From IMG/VR virus record IMGVR_UViG_3300004807_000003, positions 1-43,136 of that record: DNA of 43,136 bases; one strand, written 5' to 3'. Below are positions 33,565 through 39,568 of this stretch, piece by piece; within the stretch, counting starts at the first letter, position 1, and each line of letters opens with the position of its first letter. The notes beneath the pieces are model-generated. The model had not been told where the DNA came from. It was given only the letters and a program-made list of their open reading frames with translations, and made no database searches. Origin of the DNA: a virus. The position numbers were made by a program, and so were the translations under genes.

Positions 33565-34097
33565 TTGGGTAGGGTTGCGGTTGCTGTTGAAGCGGTTACG
33601 GGTTCTTTCGCGTGAACAAGGCCGAGGCTTAAAATGGTTCCGAGCTTCTGCGCTGGCGTTTCGGCTGCGAAGGGGACTTTCTGGGTAGCTGCAGGATCTG
33701 CAGGAACTGAAGCTGCAGACTGAGAGGCGACGGCTGCAGTAGCCGGAACTGCAGTAACTGGGGTAGCTGCAGCTTTCGGCTTGTGGCTGAAGAATCCCGC
33801 ATCGTTGAAGCCCTTGACCAAGCTGCCGATGAGCGTCACCAATCCGCCGATCGCGCCCGCTACCGAGGCTGGATTCTGCGTTGCCGTCAGGACTTGCCCG
33901 CCGAGAAGGATCAGGCCGAGCGTTTTACCTAGCTTGGTCGCGCCGGGATCGTTGGGGCTGGTGGCTTCGGTGTGAATGATTGCGGCGGCGGCCTGCGCCG
34001 TTTGAATGGCGGTCGGTGCCCAAGTGGTGATTTGCTGTTCAATGCCGCTGATAGCCGTTGCGATGCTCGACGGCTGGGGTGTTGGGGTTGTGCTCAT
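33561..34097 (-). CDS. Hydrophobic protein with Ala/Pro-rich linker
   Basis: A 178-residue protein. A hydrophobic central region (TLGLILLGGQVLTATQ, VAGAIGGLVTLIGSLVKGF) could form one or two membrane segments, followed by an Ala/Pro/Val-rich linker (TPVTAVPATAAVASQ). It might be a holin or membrane structural protein. The DNA for the linker contains six CTGCAG sites within 84 bp. It overlaps the appendage gene by ATGA. Confidence 0.45.
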   Translation of the reverse strand: MSTTPTPQPSSIATAISGIEQQITTWAPTAIQTAQAAAAIIHTEATSPNDPGATKLGKTLGLILLGGQVLTATQNPASVAGAIGGLVTLIGSLVKGFNDAGFFSHKPKAAATPVTAVPATAAVASQSAASVPADPAATQKVPFAAETPAQKLGTILSLGLVHAKEPVTASTATATLPK

Positions 34098-34109
34098 AGT
34101 ATGTCCTCT

Positions 34110-34310
34110 CTAGAAAAGTCTTTGCGCCCGACGTCGCCACATGTCGCCCGGGTTGATGGCTACCTGTTGCCACATCTTCAATTCCCGGCGAAGGGCGGCT
34201 GAGGCCGATCGATCGGCGCGAAATAGCAAGGCGCGTAGCAGGCCATGGATGCAGAAGCCAAGCAAAGCGCCGAAGAATGCCGTTGTCGAAAGCTCCATTA
34301 CGGTGCTCAC
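34110..34310 (-). CDS. Small membrane protein
   Basis: A 66-residue protein from GTG 34310 (GTGA overlap with the previous stop), or 62 residues from ATG 34298. One hydrophobic helix (TTAFFGALLGFCIHGLLRALLF) precedes a basic cytoplasmic-type tail (RRELKMWQQ, MWRRRAQRLF). Candidate holin or accessory membrane protein in a cluster of small membrane proteins. Confidence 0.5.
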   Translation of the reverse strand: MSTVMELSTTAFFGALLGFCIHGLLRALLFRADRSASAALRRELKMWQQVAINPGDMWRRRAQRLF

Positions 34311-34645
34311 TGCTGCCTCGCATTGATGGAAGCCACCGCGCCGAACATGGCCGCCGTTGCGAAATTGGTGTAGATGCTGGCTTTGACCGCTTGCGCGTTG
34401 TGCCTGCTTCGCCATTGCAGAGCCACCATGCCGACTACGGCTGCCGCTTTGATGGTGATACCCTTTGCGCCGAACGTTCCCCGAGTCGCCAATAGCGGGT
34501 TACCCTCGATCTGGCCGTGACTGGTCATCGCGTCTGCGGTTGTGCCCGCTGCCATGACCGCGATTGAGGCTACCCAGAGCTTGAGCCGTGGGTGTTCCGC
34601 CGCTTGGGTGATGCTGGCGGCCAGGAATAAGGCTAAGAGCTTCAT
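34307..34645 (-). CDS. Membrane protein with DUF5658-like pattern
   Basis: A 112-residue protein from ATG 34645 (TAATG). It has a hydrophobic or signal start (MKLLALFLAASITQA), then several hydrophobic helices with TTADAMTSHGQIEGNPLL between. The motif D-x-x-T/S-x-x-x-G-x-x-E-x-NPLL recalls DUF5658-type small membrane proteins. Function unknown; a lysis role is possible from the context. Confidence 0.5.
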   Translation of the reverse strand: MKLLALFLAASITQAAEHPRLKLWVASIAVMAAGTTADAMTSHGQIEGNPLLATRGTFGAKGITIKAAAVVGMVALQWRSRHNAQAVKASIYTNFATAAMFGAVASINARQQ

Positions 34646-34869
34646 TAGTTGCCGTCGCTGGGGCTGTGGCCGGAATCTTGGGTAGCGGCCGCGTTGGGGA
34701 TTAGCTGCAATCGGCACTCTTTGCCAAGACTGGCGTCGAAGCCGTCAGGGTAGAATTGCGGGTCGAAGTCGTAGAGCGCGCCGAATTTCGGCAGCGGGTA
34801 CAACGGCTCGTCAACGGGCTGAATGTTGATACGGCCGTCGTCCAAACGGGTGACGATAATCTGTGTCAC
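34645..34869 (-). CDS. Small hypothetical protein, paralogue of the next gene
   Basis: A 74-residue protein from a GTG start directly after the previous stop. It begins M-T-Q-IIVTRLDDGRINIQPVDEP, closely like the upstream neighbour's KQLIVTRHPNGKYSCFSLAEP, so the two probably arose by tandem duplication. No function recognised. Confidence 0.5.
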   Translation of the reverse strand: MTQIIVTRLDDGRINIQPVDEPLYPLPKFGALYDFDPQFYPDGFDASLGKECRLQLIPNAAATQDSGHSPSDGN

Positions 34870-35052
34870 CTATTTCTCCGGTAATTCTGGCGCCATCTGA
34901 ATCTCACTCCACACCAAGCCGCCGATTTTCTGGCACTGATCGCCCTCGGAGCAGTCGAATTGCTTTTGTGAGCTCGGAATCTGCATCGGCTCAGCCAGTG
35001 AAAAGCAGGAATACTTGCCGTTCGGGTGGCGGGTGACGATTAGCTGTTTCAA
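34870..35052 (-). CDS. Small hypothetical protein, TTG start
   Basis: A 60-residue protein. The only start at the right place is TTG 35052, preceded by GGGGAG six bases upstream, which lies inside the preceding 21-residue ORF. The product (KQLIVTRHPNGKYSCFSL..., with two later cysteines) is a paralogue of the next gene. Function unknown. Confidence 0.5.
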   Translation of the reverse strand: MKQLIVTRHPNGKYSCFSLAEPMQIPSSQKQFDCSEGDQCQKIGGLVWSEIQMAPELPEK

Positions 35053-35053
35053 A

Positions 35054-35119
35054 CTAAACTCCCCAGAAATTGCTCCAGATGCTCTGGAAGGTGGTGACGA
35101 TAACGATAATGTCGATCAT
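35054..35119 (-). CDS. Micro-ORF, 21 residues, hydrophobic
   Basis: ATG at 35119 shares a base with the previous stop (TAATG). The frame ends TAG at 35054-35056. It encodes MIDIIVIVTTFQSIWSNFWGV, a hydrophobic peptide. It fills the gap between two genes and carries the ribosome-binding site of the next one, so it may act by translational coupling, as a small membrane peptide, or both. Confidence 0.4.
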   Translation of the reverse strand: MIDIIVIVTTFQSIWSNFWGV

Positions 35120-35436
35120 TATTGCCTCGGTGGATCGGTTGGCAGGCGCTTTGTGCCGCCCTCGAAATAAGCCATGATGCGGCTAAGAATCGTTGTCTGA
35201 TCCCTTTGCAGCTTCATGACGTCGCCCAGGTCGCGCTTGACATACTCCATGTCTTTGTCATGGAGTTCAATTTTGGTCGCTATTGCGGCCAATTTGTCGT
35301 CTCTCTCTTTCGTCGCGTGTTCGTTTGGCTCACGAGAGGCGCGATACGCCGCCCAGATCGAGACAATGAGCGCGGTCGGATTGAGCAATTTCCCGATAAA
35401 TTCCCAGCCTTGAGGGTCAACGGATGGTTCAGGCAT
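35119..35436 (-). CDS. Membrane-anchored coiled-coil protein
   Basis: A 105-residue protein with a hydrophobic segment (FIGKLLNPTALIVSIWAAYR) and then a charged coiled coil (RDDKLAAIATKIELHDKDME, KLQRDQTTILSRI). The shape is seen in small holin-associated or tail-assembly membrane proteins (for example haemolysin XhlA-like). It is in the small membrane gene cluster upstream of the lysozyme. Confidence 0.5.
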   Translation of the reverse strand: MPEPSVDPQGWEFIGKLLNPTALIVSIWAAYRASREPNEHATKERDDKLAAIATKIELHDKDMEYVKRDLGDVMKLQRDQTTILSRIMAYFEGGTKRLPTDPPRQ

Positions 35437-35497
35437 GGCATGGGCAAAGCATTCTCAATGTCTGGTACTGGCCGTACTTTAGATAGCACTGTTGGTA

Positions 35498-35725
35498 CTA
35501 CTGACGCTTGGTTGAATTGGTACACCAATCGCGGGTGCCTTTGGGACATCCGCCGTGAGGCCCGGATGGTACCGAGCCGTCAGAGCAGATGCACATGCCG
35601 GGAGGCGGGGCGATGTCTTTGATGCGGATGCGTTCAGATGGCCGCTCGACGGCAACCAAGAGGGCGAAGGGTAGGAAGAATAGTAGTTTTTTCATGGCGT
35701 GTATGAATTTGTCGGTTTGGTTCAT
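35498..35725 (-). CDS. Small secreted Cys-rich protein
   Basis: A 75-residue protein from ATG 35725, which overlaps the upstream stop (ATGA). An internal ATG at 35695 would give 65 residues beginning exactly at a signal peptide (MKKLLFFLPFALLVAV). The mature part has four cysteines (PPPGMCICSDGSVPSGPHGG, CPKGTRDWC), probably disulphide-bonded outside the cytoplasm. No lipobox. Function unknown. Confidence 0.55.
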   Translation of the reverse strand: MNQTDKFIHAMKKLLFFLPFALLVAVERPSERIRIKDIAPPPGMCICSDGSVPSGPHGGCPKGTRDWCTNSTKRQ

Positions 35726-35988
35726 GACCAGACCATCCCGGCTACATGGCAGCGGTGAAATAGGCTGGGTGCGGGCTGCTGGCTGTGCCAGGTCCGTCCG
35801 TTGGCGTTGGTCGAGTCGTAACCGCAGGCTTTCTGTGCCGCGCTGACTTCTTCGTCCGTCGCCAGGAGCATTCGGACGCCCTTAACGCCCCACATCTCGG
35901 CCTTGCCCTGTTTGACTAAGGACATGGCCGAACGCTGGCGACACTCACGTAACAGCTTGCCTGATCTGGAGAATACGCTGAATTTCAT
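35722..35988 (-). CDS. Hypothetical protein, first gene after the late-side promoter
   Basis: An 88-residue protein, basic and alpha/beta in look (MKFSVFSRSGKLLRECRQRS... EVSAAQKACGYDSTNAN). It is the first gene downstream of a TTGACA/TATAGT promoter on the minus strand, about 100 bp away, so it probably heads the late transcript. No family recognised. Confidence 0.55.
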   Translation of the reverse strand: MKFSVFSRSGKLLRECRQRSAMSLVKQGKAEMWGVKGVRMLLATDEEVSAAQKACGYDSTNANGRTWHSQQPAPSLFHRCHVAGMVWS

Positions 35989-36082
35989 GGTTTAGAGGAA
36001 GGGACTGAAAGGGACCTGGGAAGGTGGCAGCATTTAAGCGCCTAAGAGCGGTAGACGGGTCCATGGCTTGCGCGTGCTGCCC

Positions 36083-36155
36083 GTCTGAACAAACTATAGT
36101 CCTAGTGAGCGGGCTGTGTCAACAGGCATGACGAATTTTTCTGTTCAGACAGAAA
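36083..36155 (-). promoter_or_regulatory. Promoter of the minus-strand operon with flanking operators
   Basis: Read on the minus strand, TTGACA (36117-36122) and TATAGT (36093-36098) are 18 bp apart. Two 9-bp sites in opposite orientation flank them: GTCTGAACA (36083-36091) and TGTTCAGAC (36142-36150). The second site lies within a longer palindrome, TTTCTGT-TCAG-ACAGAAA (36138-36155). Paired operators around a promoter suggest repression by a dimeric protein and DNA looping. Confidence 0.7.
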
Positions 36156-36176
36156 TTACAGGCGGGAGTGGGTATG

Positions 36177-36204
36177 AAAAAGCCCCAGCGGTTAGGCTGA
36201 GGCT
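36177..36204 (-). terminator. Rho-independent terminator after the tRNA
   Basis: On the minus strand AGCCTCAGC, a six-base loop, and GCTGGGGCT form a 9-bp stem with one G-U pair, followed by TTTTT. It is 6 bp beyond the tRNA CCA end, so it ends the transcript carrying the tRNA before the late promoter begins. Confidence 0.85.
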
Positions 36205-36209
36205 TGTAT

Positions 36210-36284
36210 TGGTTGCCCTGGTCCGATTTGAACGGACGGCCTTTAGGTTATGAGCCTAACGAGATACCACTTCTCCACAGGGCG
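36210..36284 (-). tRNA. tRNA-Met(CAT), initiator-like
   Basis: A complete 75-nt cloverleaf with encoded CCA. Acceptor CGCCCTG/CAGGGCA has a C1-A72 mismatch; D stem GAGA/TCTC has A11-T24; anticodon stem TTAGG/CCTAA with loop CTCATAA; 5-nt variable loop; T arm GTCCG-TTCAAAT-CGGAC; discriminator A. C1xA72 and A11:U24 are hallmarks of bacterial initiator tRNA. Two of the three usual G-C pairs of the initiator anticodon stem are present; the third is A-T. The 5' end overlaps the end of a protein gene by 29 bp. Confidence 0.92.
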
Positions 36285-36606
36285 AGGCTACCCGATCCAG
36301 CAAAGAGTACGTCACCTGATACTCTTCCCCGTCAAATTCCACCATCGCGTCTGATGTCCCCACTTTGCCCTTAAACACGCCTTGGTGCTTCCTGGTGCGG
36401 TGATAGACCAAATCCCCGGATTTGATCTTGGCGGCTGCATTTCGGTTGCCCTTGGGGGCGCCGCCGCGTTCTGTCTTCTGCTTCAGCTTGGCGCGACGGC
36501 CGGCCTCGGCAAAAAGTAGCTCATCTGGGATCGTGGCGAGATCCCATGAGCCGTGAAACGGCGTCACGTACTGGTAGCCGTCTACTGCCGGAAGAGGGGT
36601 GCTCAT
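36256..36606 (-). CDS. Hypothetical protein with basic linker and small beta domain
   Basis: A 116-residue protein from ATG 36606 (ATGA overlap). A helical N-terminal half ends in a basic linker (KTERGGAPKGNRNAAAK). The C-terminal half is beta-rich (GDLVYHRTRKHQGVFKGKV, AMVEFDGEEYQVTYSLLD), like a small SH3/KOW barrel. The last ten codons lie within the 5' part of the tRNA gene. Function unknown; nucleic-acid binding is plausible. Confidence 0.55.
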   Translation of the reverse strand: MSTPLPAVDGYQYVTPFHGSWDLATIPDELLFAEAGRRAKLKQKTERGGAPKGNRNAAAKIKSGDLVYHRTRKHQGVFKGKVGTSDAMVEFDGEEYQVTYSLLDRVASPCGEVVSR

Positions 36607-36737
36607 ATCACCACCACCGTGTAGCGCGCTTTGCGCCCAGGACGATTCAGGACAACTGTGAAGATTTCGGTTAGGCCCAGGATCTTTACTGAATACTGGC
36701 TGATTCCGTTTGCGTTGGATAGTGGGGTTGCTTTCAT
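36603..36737 (-). CDS. Small protein, 44 residues, possible leaderless start
   Basis: ATG 36737 to TGA 36603 encodes MKATPLSNANGISQYSVKIL then LTEIFTVVLNRPGRKARYTVVVI, a beta-rich small protein. A promoter -10 box ends only six bases upstream, so the mRNA would begin at or near the A of the ATG. The stop overlaps the next start (ATGA). Confidence 0.55.
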   Translation of the reverse strand: MKATPLSNANGISQYSVKILGLTEIFTVVLNRPGRKARYTVVVI

Positions 36738-36743
36738 GTCTCA

Positions 36744-36772
36744 ATCATACAATCGGCCCGATTGAATAGCAA
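36744..36772 (-). promoter_or_regulatory. Promoter with operator in its spacer
   Basis: On the minus strand, TTGCTA (36767-36772), a 17-bp spacer and TATGAT (36744-36749). The spacer contains the palindrome CAATCG-GGC-CGATTG, a likely repressor site. Transcription would begin close to 36737, the first base of the following gene. It drives the two small genes and the tRNA up to the terminator at 36177-36204. Confidence 0.65.
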
Positions 36773-36853
36773 CAGAAAAACACCACGCCACGCAAAATAA
36801 ATGAAGGAAAGGCGAAGATTCTCTCTTGACAGAAAGAACGGGAGGGACTGACA

Positions 36854-36964
36854 ATGAAGCCAGCGGGCTTAACTGCCGCCGAGCGTCGTATTTGGCGTGA
36901 GATCGGTGGGCAGCGTATAGCGAAGAGGCTGGCTGATCGTGGCGAAGTGGCGAGAGTTTACTAA
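36854..36964 (+). CDS. Small basic ORF, 36 residues
   Basis: On the + strand, GGGAGGG lies 7 to 13 bases before ATG 36854, and the frame stops at TAA 36962-36964. The peptide is helical and basic (MKPAGLTAAERRIWREIGGQ, RIAKRLADRGEVARVY). It is divergent from the minus-strand promoter and directly precedes the structured tract. Moderately supported by the ribosome-binding site only. Confidence 0.45.
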   Translation: MKPAGLTAAERRIWREIGGQRIAKRLADRGEVARVY

Positions 36965-36966
36965 GC

Positions 36967-37137
36967 TGCATTCCGAGGATAGTTAGACTGGAATGCAAAT
37001 CAGGCCAGGGGGAATTGACCCGGACGCAAGCAGGCAAATCCTCGTCTCTGAAAAGAGAGGGGGTCGGGGGTGTGATTTGCTCTACACCCCGAAATGCTCA
37101 GGGGATTGGACGCGCGTGTAGCGGTGGCGAGCATTCC
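36967..37137 (+). ncRNA. Candidate structured RNA: series of hairpins with alternative pairing
   Basis: This gene-free stretch folds into successive stems: TGCATTCC/GGAATGCA (36967-36974/36990-36997); GACCC/GGGTC (37017-37021/37061-37065) enclosing TCTCT-GAAA-AGAGA, a GNRA tetraloop hairpin; GGGGTGT/ACACCCC (37067-37073/37084-37090); AATGCTC/GAGCATT (37093-37099/37129-37135). GCATTCC recurs at 37131-37137 and could pair with the 3' arm of the first stem instead, which gives two exclusive folds. No known RNA family is claimed. Confidence 0.45.
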
Positions 37138-37139
37138 GG

Positions 37140-37493
37140 TTATTCAGTCAGCCAGTCAAGCCATTGCGTCTCGACAAACCAGCCTCTCCTTTTAAGTTCT
37201 TCGATTCTTTTACACCACTTGCCGCACTTCCCACGCGGCAAACCAGCCGATGGGCGCACGAAATCATTTTCCCTGGCTAGTGCGTACATGGGGAACGCTG
37301 GGTCTAGTTGCGTGAATTGTACCGTTGTCGCCGCGCCTGTCTGGATGCCGGCTGACTGTGCCCATGGCAAATCCACACTGAGCGACACAAGCGACAGAAT
37401 GTTTGATTGATTGGGGTCGGGTGTGAACGATGTGGTGAACACCGTTGCCGACGCCGAAAAGGTTGCAAGTAAAGCTAGTACTAGTGTTTTCAT
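37140..37493 (-). CDS. Chimeric gene: PEP-CTERM protein N-terminus fused to the end of another gene
   Basis: A 117-residue frame. Residues 1-68 are a signal peptide (MKTLVLALLATFSASA) and a beta-rich start (VFTTSFTPDPNQSN, GAATTVQFTQLDPAFP). At ATG 37289 the 56-bp inverted repeat begins, and the rest (MYALARENDF...WLDWLTE) is the C-terminus missing from the gene at 4488. The PEP half continues naturally into ADNIWTVIDGK at 4714, with the PEP-CTERM signal at its end. The present product is probably a rearrangement artefact, biological or technical. Confidence 0.75.
   Translation of the reverse strand: MKTLVLALLATFSASATVFTTSFTPDPNQSNILSLVSLSVDLPWAQSAGIQTGAATTVQFTQLDPAFPMYALARENDFVRPSAGLPRGKCGKWCKRIEELKRRGWFVETQWLDWLTE
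37234..37289. repeat. 56-bp perfect inverted repeat, right copy
   Basis: Exact reverse complement of 4659-4714. It lies inside the chimeric gene and marks the right breakpoint of the 32.6-kb segment. Confidence 0.95.
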
Positions 37494-37555
37494 AACTGGA
37501 TTGTAAGACTTACCATCGGTTTAATCTACCCCCACTTTAGTAAGGTGGGTACGGT

Positions 37556-37957
37556 TTACTTCAGCGCCTCCCGCGCTTTCATGGCCGCATCGCGCAATGT
37601 GCGACCCGTCCACACCCCAGGATAAGGCGACTCTGGCGAGTCCAACTCCACCTTCATCACGTCCGGAATAAATGTGATTCGATCATTCGTGCTGGGGTGG
37701 AACGTGGCCTCGGTCCCTAATTGTTCTAGCCAGTCCAGCAGACCCTTGTCCTTCCGAAGCGCGTCCACTTCCTCGCGCAACCGATCCCGCTCAGGAATGA
37801 TGTCTGTCTGCGCCCGCCATGCCTCCGTCATTTCGTGAAGCTCCGCGTTCAAGCACCCGATGCGCTTTTTTAGCTCGGCATTCTCCCTCTCCAATTCCGC
37901 AATTTGGTCCAGCGCTTGCGTGTTCAGCGCAATAGTCATCGAATCGTCCATCGTCAT
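37556..37957 (-). CDS. Coiled-coil phage protein
   Basis: A 133-residue protein. The N-terminal half is a long coil (ALDQIAELERENAELKKRIG, RLREEVDALRKDKGLLDWLE), followed by a short beta part (RITFIPDVMKVELD) and a C-terminal TGRTLRDAAMKAREAL helix. The end pattern LRDA-x-x-x-A is common in small phage and prophage proteins of the Ead/Ea22 kind. Function unknown. A GTGGG/CCCAC hairpin just downstream (near 37530-37553) could stop transcription. Confidence 0.55.
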   Translation of the reverse strand: MTMDDSMTIALNTQALDQIAELERENAELKKRIGCLNAELHEMTEAWRAQTDIIPERDRLREEVDALRKDKGLLDWLEQLGTEATFHPSTNDRITFIPDVMKVELDSPESPYPGVWTGRTLRDAAMKAREALK

Positions 37958-37975
37958 CCTCTCTCCTCTCCTGCC

Positions 37976-38566
37976 CTAGCTGGCCTTCCGTCTGTGTAAT
38001 TGCATGTGGCAGGGCTTACACAGTATCTCTAAATCTTCGTCCAATTCAGCCCCAAGACGCTCATAGGTCTTATGGTGAACGTGAATATTGGCAGTGCTTC
38101 CGCACGTCGAGCAGATGGCTCCACGCGCGGCAAGAACGCGCCGTTTAACCTTTGCCCATGCGTTTGAAGACATGTAGGCGTTGTAGACCATCAACCGTTC
38201 CCGTCCTGGAGTGTTCGCAAACTGCAAAATCACTTCACGGTAAGTGGTGGCCGAAGTGTCCAGTTCCAGCTTTCTGCAAAGGCGCGTGACTTTGGCGCGC
38301 TTCGCTTTGCACTTAGGGCCGTAAACGCTTTCTACGCGCTCTTTCACGGCCTTTAGCTGGCTCCTAAAGGTATCAACTTGACTACCCTCTAAAGTCGAAA
38401 CCAAGGGCAAATCCAGCGACATCTTAGCCGCGAACGCCTCAATTTTACGGTTCACTTTACGTGTCATTTTTGCAACAGACTTTAGCTGTTTGTTGGTGAC
38501 TCTGCGATTGATCGAGGTAAGCATTGCTCTGATGTTTGCAGCTTCTAACGCGTATTCTCTTTCCAT
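37976..38566 (-). CDS. HNH endonuclease
   Basis: A 196-residue protein. A helical, basic N-terminal region of about 130 residues precedes an HNH nuclease domain: zinc-binding CSTCG near 150, HVHHKTYERLG with the catalytic His pair, DLEILCKPCHMQLH at the end. AAGGGG lies seven bases before the ATG. Free-standing HNH proteins in phages are often homing endonucleases, and others assist packaging. It is far from the terminase here, so homing is more likely. It sits directly downstream of a gene-free, hairpin-rich tract on the same strand. Confidence 0.85.
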   Translation of the reverse strand: MEREYALEAANIRAMLTSINRRVTNKQLKSVAKMTRKVNRKIEAFAAKMSLDLPLVSTLEGSQVDTFRSQLKAVKERVESVYGPKCKAKRAKVTRLCRKLELDTSATTYREVILQFANTPGRERLMVYNAYMSSNAWAKVKRRVLAARGAICSTCGSTANIHVHHKTYERLGAELDEDLEILCKPCHMQLHRRKAS

Positions 38567-38609
38567 ACAAACCCCTTAAAGACTCTTAAGAACTTAATGC
38601 TTGGAAGGC

Positions 38610-38962
38610 TTCGTTCGTACAGGGATCTAGTTAACCCTGGGAAAAATATTCCTAGAGCTTACTTGTCTCCCTGGTTCGTCATGCCCGTATAGGAACGAAC
38701 GCACGCGCCAATTGGACTCTTAGGGGACGCGACCCCGGTATCTCCGCCCCCTCCTGGTTTGACGCTTGGCTTTCGCTACAGCGATTGGTCCTATCGAGAC
38801 AGGGGAGCCCCCTCACCTGGGTTAGTTCCGTCCCGGCATTGGCTTTCGCCTATGCTACTGCCAAGCAACAAAGCGAACGCACGGATACCTGATGGGGTAT
38901 GGGTAGCGGTTTTAGAATATGCTCTGCCACTGGACAAGGCCAGTATAACCGAAGGTGGATAA
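38610..38962 (-). ncRNA. Candidate structured RNA upstream of the HNH gene
   Basis: About 350 bp without a gene but full of short stems: CAGGG/CCCTG (38620-38624/38635-38639), GTTCGT/ACGAAC (38674-38679/38695-38700), GGGG/CCCC around ACGCGA (38723-38736), CGAT/ATCG (38782-38785/38793-38796). The 11-bp direct repeat TTGGCTTTCGC occurs at 38766 and 38839. On the minus strand it gives GAAA-tetraloop hairpins, so the RNA is probably read leftward. CGAACGCACG occurs at 38696 and 38874. No known class could be assigned. Confidence 0.4.
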
Positions 38963-39147
38963 ATCTACAAGTGGGAACGGTGGATTTTTTCAGGACGGTG
39001 AAAATGGAACGGGCGGCGCAGTTTCCCGCAGCCGCCCTTGTTCATTGTCCAGATGAGCAAATTCCAATAACAGTCTATCACGGTCTAAATAGCTTGAGCA
39101 AAGCCTTTTTGTTGACTTGCTGGCTGCCTGCAAGCTGGACGAGTACT
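38963..39147. other. Gene-free stretch with one strong hairpin
   Basis: No convincing gene. GGGCGGC (39011-39017) and GCCGCCC (39031-39037) form a 7-bp GC stem around a 13-base loop, with outer GAAC/GTTC pairing. On the minus strand it is followed by ATTTTC. It may terminate the transcript of the minus-strand gene that ends at 39148. Confidence 0.45.
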
Positions 39148-39486
39148 CTAGTCTTCTCGCGCTCCAATCTTGTCCAAGCGCGCTGCAACTCGTTTGACAG
39201 CCTGACGAGTTCCTTCAACCGTTTCGCAGTTATCGGGCGTTTCTGCCGCATTTAAAGCCTCCGACACGATAGCCCCGATCTTCTGTAGGGCATCCGCATA
39301 AGATTTTATATCTCGTATCGCCCCCTCTTGTATATCCCCTACCCGTACTACTCCGGTACGGGTTACTTCGTAGGCGTTCAATGCTTCGACGATCAGTTTA
39401 TCCGCTGAAAAATCAAGCTCCGCACTCAAGAGCTTCATGCGCCGATGGGCGGCCGGGGAAATTTTTAAACTTTTTTGCGTAGCCAT
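39148..39486 (-). CDS. Possible ribbon-helix-helix-like regulator
   Basis: A 112-residue protein. The N-terminus (KSLKISPAAHRRMKLLSAEL, FSADKLIVEALNAYE) has a beta strand and two helices with the spacing of ribbon-helix-helix proteins. A longer helical C-terminal part follows. It is transcribed away from the + early operon, so it may regulate the shared 82-bp intergenic region. It is the best candidate repressor-type gene I can see, but evidence is limited. Confidence 0.5.
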   Translation of the reverse strand: MATQKSLKISPAAHRRMKLLSAELDFSADKLIVEALNAYEVTRTGVVRVGDIQEGAIRDIKSYADALQKIGAIVSEALNAAETPDNCETVEGTRQAVKRVAARLDKIGARED

Positions 39487-39568
39487 TTCAACAACTTAGG
39501 TGGAGAAAGTCACTTTTCTTAAAACTCCCTATTGACTAACTATCTACTTATCCACTAATCTAGAAAAC

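Noticed and set aside
38895-38945. tRNA-like stretch on the minus strand (CAGTGGCAGAGCATATTC)
   Set aside because: The D-arm sequence looks familiar, but D, anticodon and acceptor stems do not pair. At most it is a decayed tRNA.
39548-39556. DnaA-box-like TTATCCACT as evidence of a replication origin
   Set aside because: Only one close match here and one more at 38954-38962. There are no iterons or clear AT-rich unwinding element, so no origin is called.
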